Assembly: GCF_014127105.1 (NCBI RefSeq)
Contig: NZ_CP059902.1
Location: forward strand, 3,180,001 to 3,244,000
DNA from: Devosia sp. MC521
Lineage (GTDB): Bacteria > Pseudomonadota > Alphaproteobacteria > Rhizobiales > Devosiaceae
DNA length: 64,000 bases
Reading direction: 5' to 3'
In this document: in pieces, positions 62,600-64,000 of the stretch
Numbering within the stretch: the first letter of the stretch is position 1
How the letters are laid out: the number at the start of each line of letters is the position of its first letter
Made by a program: the position numbers and the translations under genes
The notes under the pieces: generated by a model
Told to the model about the DNA's origin: nothing
Seen by the model: only the letters and a program-made list of their open reading frames with translations
Database searches by the model: none

Positions 62600-63414
62600 T
62601 GCCGCCCAAGTACCTCGATCTGTTCGGGATGGGTCACCTCGATGCGTGGACCGTCCCGATCGTCCACCCATCCACGCACTCGCACCAGCGCACCCTCCAG
62701 CGCCAGCAAATCAATACTATCGTCATCAAAGAGCCGTTGAGCCGGCCCCTCGATCACCACAGTGAAGTCTTCTTTATAGAAACGGCCAAAATTGAGATAA
62801 ACACGTGCTCCGCTCTTTTCGGCGGTTAACACTCTGCCCTCAACCAGTTCGTAGTCGCCGACGCGATCTGTGAGCATCTCGGGCCGGTCTGCTTGTCGCA
62901 CTCGATAATAGGAGTTGGCCCAAATGCCAAGGCCTTCGACGCGCGCGCGCGCTTCGGCGGCCAAAAGCGGGCCGAGGCATTTGCGATTATCGGGGAAAGA
63001 ATAGACCCGCGCCAAGCCGTTCGCGACCATATGCAGTTGCGACCAGATCAGCGTCTCGCCGTCTTCGACAAACACATGGGCGAGCGAGCGGTCATAGCGG
63101 TCGATCTCTTGCCCACCATAACCCAATTGGACGCGCTTATTGAGCGCTAGTGCTTCAAGCTGCGCCTTCGCCTCTTCGGCGAGCGGCCAGGTTGGAAACC
63201 CTTCCCGACCCAATGGCAATTTTGGCGCTTGTGTCCCGATCATCCGCACCGTGATCCCACTATCGAGCACGATGGTATCGCCGTCGGTGACCTGCACCAC
63301 CAGCCCGCCTTTGACCATGCGCAATTCGGCACAGCTTTCCGCCGCCGCCGGACTGACCGCCGCCAAAATTCCTGCACTGATTGAGGCCAGAGTGACGCTG
63401 CGCAATACCACCAC
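62596..63414 (-). CDS. Exported thermonuclease (SNase-like) family protein
   Basis: 272 residues with a signal peptide (TLASISAGILAAVSPAAAES). The SNase OB fold includes QVTDGDTIVLDSGITVRMIGTQAP and YDRSLAHVFVEDGE; the metal Asp and first Arg are kept, but the segment between is altered (GTQAPK in place of GIDAPE), so nuclease activity is uncertain. A second domain of about 100 residues follows. Coupled to the M48 gene. Confidence 0.87.
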   Translation of the reverse strand: MVVLRSVTLASISAGILAAVSPAAAESCAELRMVKGGLVVQVTDGDTIVLDSGITVRMIGTQAPKLPLGREGFPTWPLAEEAKAQLEALALNKRVQLGYGGQEIDRYDRSLAHVFVEDGETLIWSQLHMVANGLARVYSFPDNRKCLGPLLAAEARARVEGLGIWANSYYRVRQADRPEMLTDRVGDYELVEGRVLTAEKSGARVYLNFGRFYKEDFTVVIEGPAQRLFDDDSIDLLALEGALVRVRGWVDDRDGPRIEVTHPEQIEVLGRQ

Positions 63415-63652
63415 CTTAGATCAATACTTTGTTCACCATGCACCACAACTGGGCAAAAAAGGATTACCGGCCTGCACCAGCTTAAGGCCAATCGCATCAA
63501 CTTTCGTCCGCTGCGATCACAATTTCGCGCGCGACATTGCCCTATGCTTGTGGCGAAATAAGGCACACACAACAAACTTGCGCTTTGTCTGGGTTTTGAC
63601 ATGAATACGGGCTATGCGCCTGCCACCTAATCGCGTCAGCAGAGAAAACTAA

Positions 63653-64000
63653 ATGGCTCGTCCGTTCGAACGAATTGCCGCCGGGATCGCCTTTATCCTA
63701 GGCCTCGCCACCATTCTGGGAGCCCTCGGCTCCCAATACATCGGCGGTCTCCAGCCCTGCGACCTCTGCCTGCAACAGCGCATGCCCTATTATTGGGGCC
63801 TCCCCCTCTTGGCCCTGATTCTGGTGCTTTGGGGCCGCCTACCCAAGCAGGTCAAAATCGCCGGCATGGCGATTGTTGCGGCGCTGTTTGCCTATGGCGC
63901 TTATCTTGGCGCGTTCCACTCTGGCGTCGAATGGGGCTTCTGGCCCGGCCCGACCACATGCTCTGGCCTTGGCGAAAGCCTCTCGCTCGATTCGCTCAAT
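63653..64000 (+). CDS. dsbB: Disulfide bond formation protein B (N-terminal part, cut by window edge)
   Basis: 116 codons are present and the frame is still open at the window end. The first Cys pair lies in GLQPCDLCLQQRMPYY and one Cys of the second pair in FWPGPTTCSG; three membrane helices are visible. DsbB reoxidises DsbA and passes electrons to ubiquinone. The ATG at 63653 has only a weak upstream site (AGAGAAAAC). Confidence 0.92.
   Translation, partial: MARPFERIAAGIAFILGLATILGALGSQYIGGLQPCDLCLQQRMPYYWGLPLLALILVLWGRLPKQVKIAGMAIVAALFAYGAYLGAFHSGVEWGFWPGPTTCSGLGESLSLDSLN

Overview
The window looks like chromosomal backbone of an alphaproteobacterium of the order Hyphomicrobiales (Rhizobiales). 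The closest resemblance I can suggest is Devosia or a relative, but this is inference from gene order and protein style, not from a search. Supporting signs are conserved blocks typical of the order: lysC-ptsP-prfA-prmC-DUF4167, comF-grxC-nitrilase-DUF1178, cobS-cobT next to rpmB/DUF3108, aroK-aroB-bolA with xerD-accA, and secA-ppiC-argJ-mutT. A 7Fe ferredoxin gene close to carD and an aerobic-type cobaltochelatase point the same way. I saw no rRNA, tRNA or CRISPR array.

Layout. 1-10.0 kb: a leftward block (VOC protein, clpB, DUF4167, prmC, prfA, ptsP, lysC) for protein quality control, translation termination, nitrogen-PTS signalling and aspartate-family amino acids. 10.2-17.5 kb: mostly rightward ubiG, an outer-membrane barrel, a CNNM/CorC transporter-like protein, ilvD and two tandem family-25 glycosyltransferases. 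17.5-23.6 kb: leftward YjbR protein, a three-gene MacAB-like export system and the DUF1178-nitrilase-grxC-comF operon. 23.6-29.6 kb: a methyltransferase, a repeat-rich gap, then leftward carD, fdxA, an S4 RNA-binding protein and a large SUV3-like helicase. 29.6-37.2 kb is the most accessory part. It holds an IS1-family element inserted into a palindromic repeat, rsgA with a tiny upstream gene, a cold-shock gene, a phosphotriesterase-like enzyme, two GSTs, and an NAD(P)-binding protein/HxlR pair bracketed by direct repeats. 37.3-46.9 kb: a GGDEF-EAL protein, DUF3108, rpmB, a YhhQ transporter, the cobS-cobT-phytase-like operon and a J-domain protein. 46.9-64 kb: bolA, aroB, aroK, xerD, accA, a DpaA-like L,D-transpeptidase-fold lipoprotein, secA, a parvulin, a TetR module with twin operators, argJ, GNAT, mutT, an orphan Flp pilin, an M48 protease, a nuclease and the start of dsbB.

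How they fit together. Most genes are housekeeping functions in short, often translationally coupled operons (1- to 4-base overlaps at prfA/prmC, cobT/phytase-like, aroK/aroB, xerD, mutT, M48/nuclease and permease/ATPase). The non-backbone signals most worth following are: the IS1 element with a canonical A AAA AAC slippery site inside its catalytic domain; the family of composite GC-rich palindromic repeats, one copy of which the IS has split; the TetR gene with two near-identical 15-bp operators; the carD leader with a strong promoter followed at once by a terminator-like hairpin; and several very small genes. I did not find a convincing new defence or biosynthetic system.
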